Of a DNA stretch of 5,784 bases, positions 5,552-5,784 are shown one piece after another; position 1 is the first letter of the stretch; the number at the start of each line of letters is the position of its first letter. The stretch covers positions 1-5,784 of the forward strand of contig CAYJNA010000134.1 in NCBI GenBank assembly GCA_964371225.1, read 5' to 3'. The stretch is from CAYJAD01 sp964371225. GTDB taxonomy: Bacteria; Desulfobacterota; Desulfovibrionia; Desulfovibrionales; Desulfovibrionaceae. The position numbers and the translations under genes are program-made. Below the pieces are notes generated by a model that was not told where the DNA came from, searched no databases, and saw only the letters and a program-made list of their open reading frames with translations.

Positions 5552-5610
5552 CTTGGCTTTTTGCCCCTGCCCCTTGCAAGTAAACATGGACAAACTTAGA
5601 AAGAAAAAAA

Positions 5611-5628
5611 TATAAATAGTATAAATAG
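5611..5628. repeat. Two tandem TATAAATAG copies in an AT-rich stretch
   Basis: TATAAATAG is repeated at 5611-5619 and 5620-5628, followed by GATATAG. The stretch 5590-5660 is AT-rich and could hold a promoter reading rightwards, but no convincing -35/-10 pair and no ORF to the window edge were found. Confidence 0.5.
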
Positions 5629-5729
5629 GATATAGTGTTTTATTGTCAGTGAAAGGTATAAGGCGCGCGGACGGGTGAGAATAAGGAAAAAAATGTGGCC
5701 GCCATAAAAAGTTTTTGCGGGAGGGGGAA

Positions 5730-5746
5730 GCCTGCTGTAAGCAGGC
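5730..5746. repeat. 7-bp hairpin before the homopolymer end
   Basis: GCCTGCT (5730-5736) and AGCAGGC (5740-5746) form a perfect stem with loop GTA. It looks like a terminator stem, but a run of 16 G follows instead of T, which raises the question whether the sequence beyond it is real. Confidence 0.6.
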
Positions 5747-5784
5747 GGGGGGGGGGGGGGGGTTTTAAAAAAACCCCCCCCCCC
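5747..5784. other. Homopolymer fold-back at contig end (G16-T4-A7-C11), probable artefact
   Basis: A run of 16 G (5747-5762) is followed by TTTT, seven A and 11 C to the last base. The last 33 bases (5752-5784) form a perfect palindrome of G11-T4 against A4-C11 around AAA. Such ends are typical of assembly or base-calling artefacts at contig edges. A natural hairpin end is much less likely. Confidence 0.7.

Noticed and set aside
5319..5599. Overlapping ORFs on both strands with similar peptides (e.g. SWSCMHYK, VCSAYKTNFAP)
   Set aside because: The same peptides appear on both strands only because the DNA is a perfect inverted repeat followed by 13-bp tandem repeats. There is no ribosome site or coding signature.
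5667..5679. GCGGACGGGTGAG, identical to a conserved 16S rRNA segment
   Set aside because: Only 13 bases match and the flanks are unlike 16S, so no rRNA gene or fragment can be supported; probably coincidence.

Overview
The window looks like chromosomal DNA from a Gram-negative bacterium of moderate to low GC. A Desulfovibrionaceae-type (Desulfobacterota) host is my best guess. It rests on overall gene style, a ZraP-type periplasmic metal protein and a textbook sigma-54 promoter. No phylogenetic marker other than tRNA is present, so this is only a lean. The right end is probably a contig edge: it finishes in homopolymers that form a fold-back.

Layout. 1-48 is the 3' part of a tRNA-Asp(GUC). 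110-186 is a complete second copy, followed by a strong terminator (193-223). 418-2855 is a tight three-gene operon on the + strand: an SxtJ-family membrane protein, a 49-residue DUF5989-type membrane protein, and a full-length carbamoyltransferase of the NodU/CmcH/TobZ type. 3065-4240, on the - strand and convergent with the operon, is a membrane-anchored SGNH/GDSL hydrolase. Terminators for both directions lie in the 209-bp gap. 4592-5128 on the + strand encodes a ZraP/Spy/CpxP-like periplasmic protein with a His/Met-rich tail. It is preceded by a consensus -24/-12 sigma-54 promoter and, 110-160 bp upstream of the predicted transcription start, by three TGTAT-N7-ATACA-type dyads that look like enhancer sites. 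5129-5784 has no protein gene. It holds a possible C/U-rich small RNA or long 3' UTR ending in a strong terminator, a 90-bp inverted repeat with perfect 32-bp arms running into four 13-bp tandem repeats, and an AT-rich then GC-homopolymer end.

How the genes fit together. The carbamoyltransferase, SxtJ-like, DUF5989/SxtK-like and SGNH hydrolase genes have the same four components as the sxtI-J-K-L block of cyanobacterial saxitoxin clusters, but no toxin biosynthesis genes are visible here. I infer a stand-alone membrane-associated O-carbamoylation module: a cytoplasmic carbamoyltransferase, two small membrane partners of unknown role, and a hydrolase whose catalytic domain probably faces the periplasm. 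Its substrate could be a glycan, lipid or small molecule and cannot be read from the sequence. The zraP-like gene is a separate, probably metal- or envelope-stress-induced unit.
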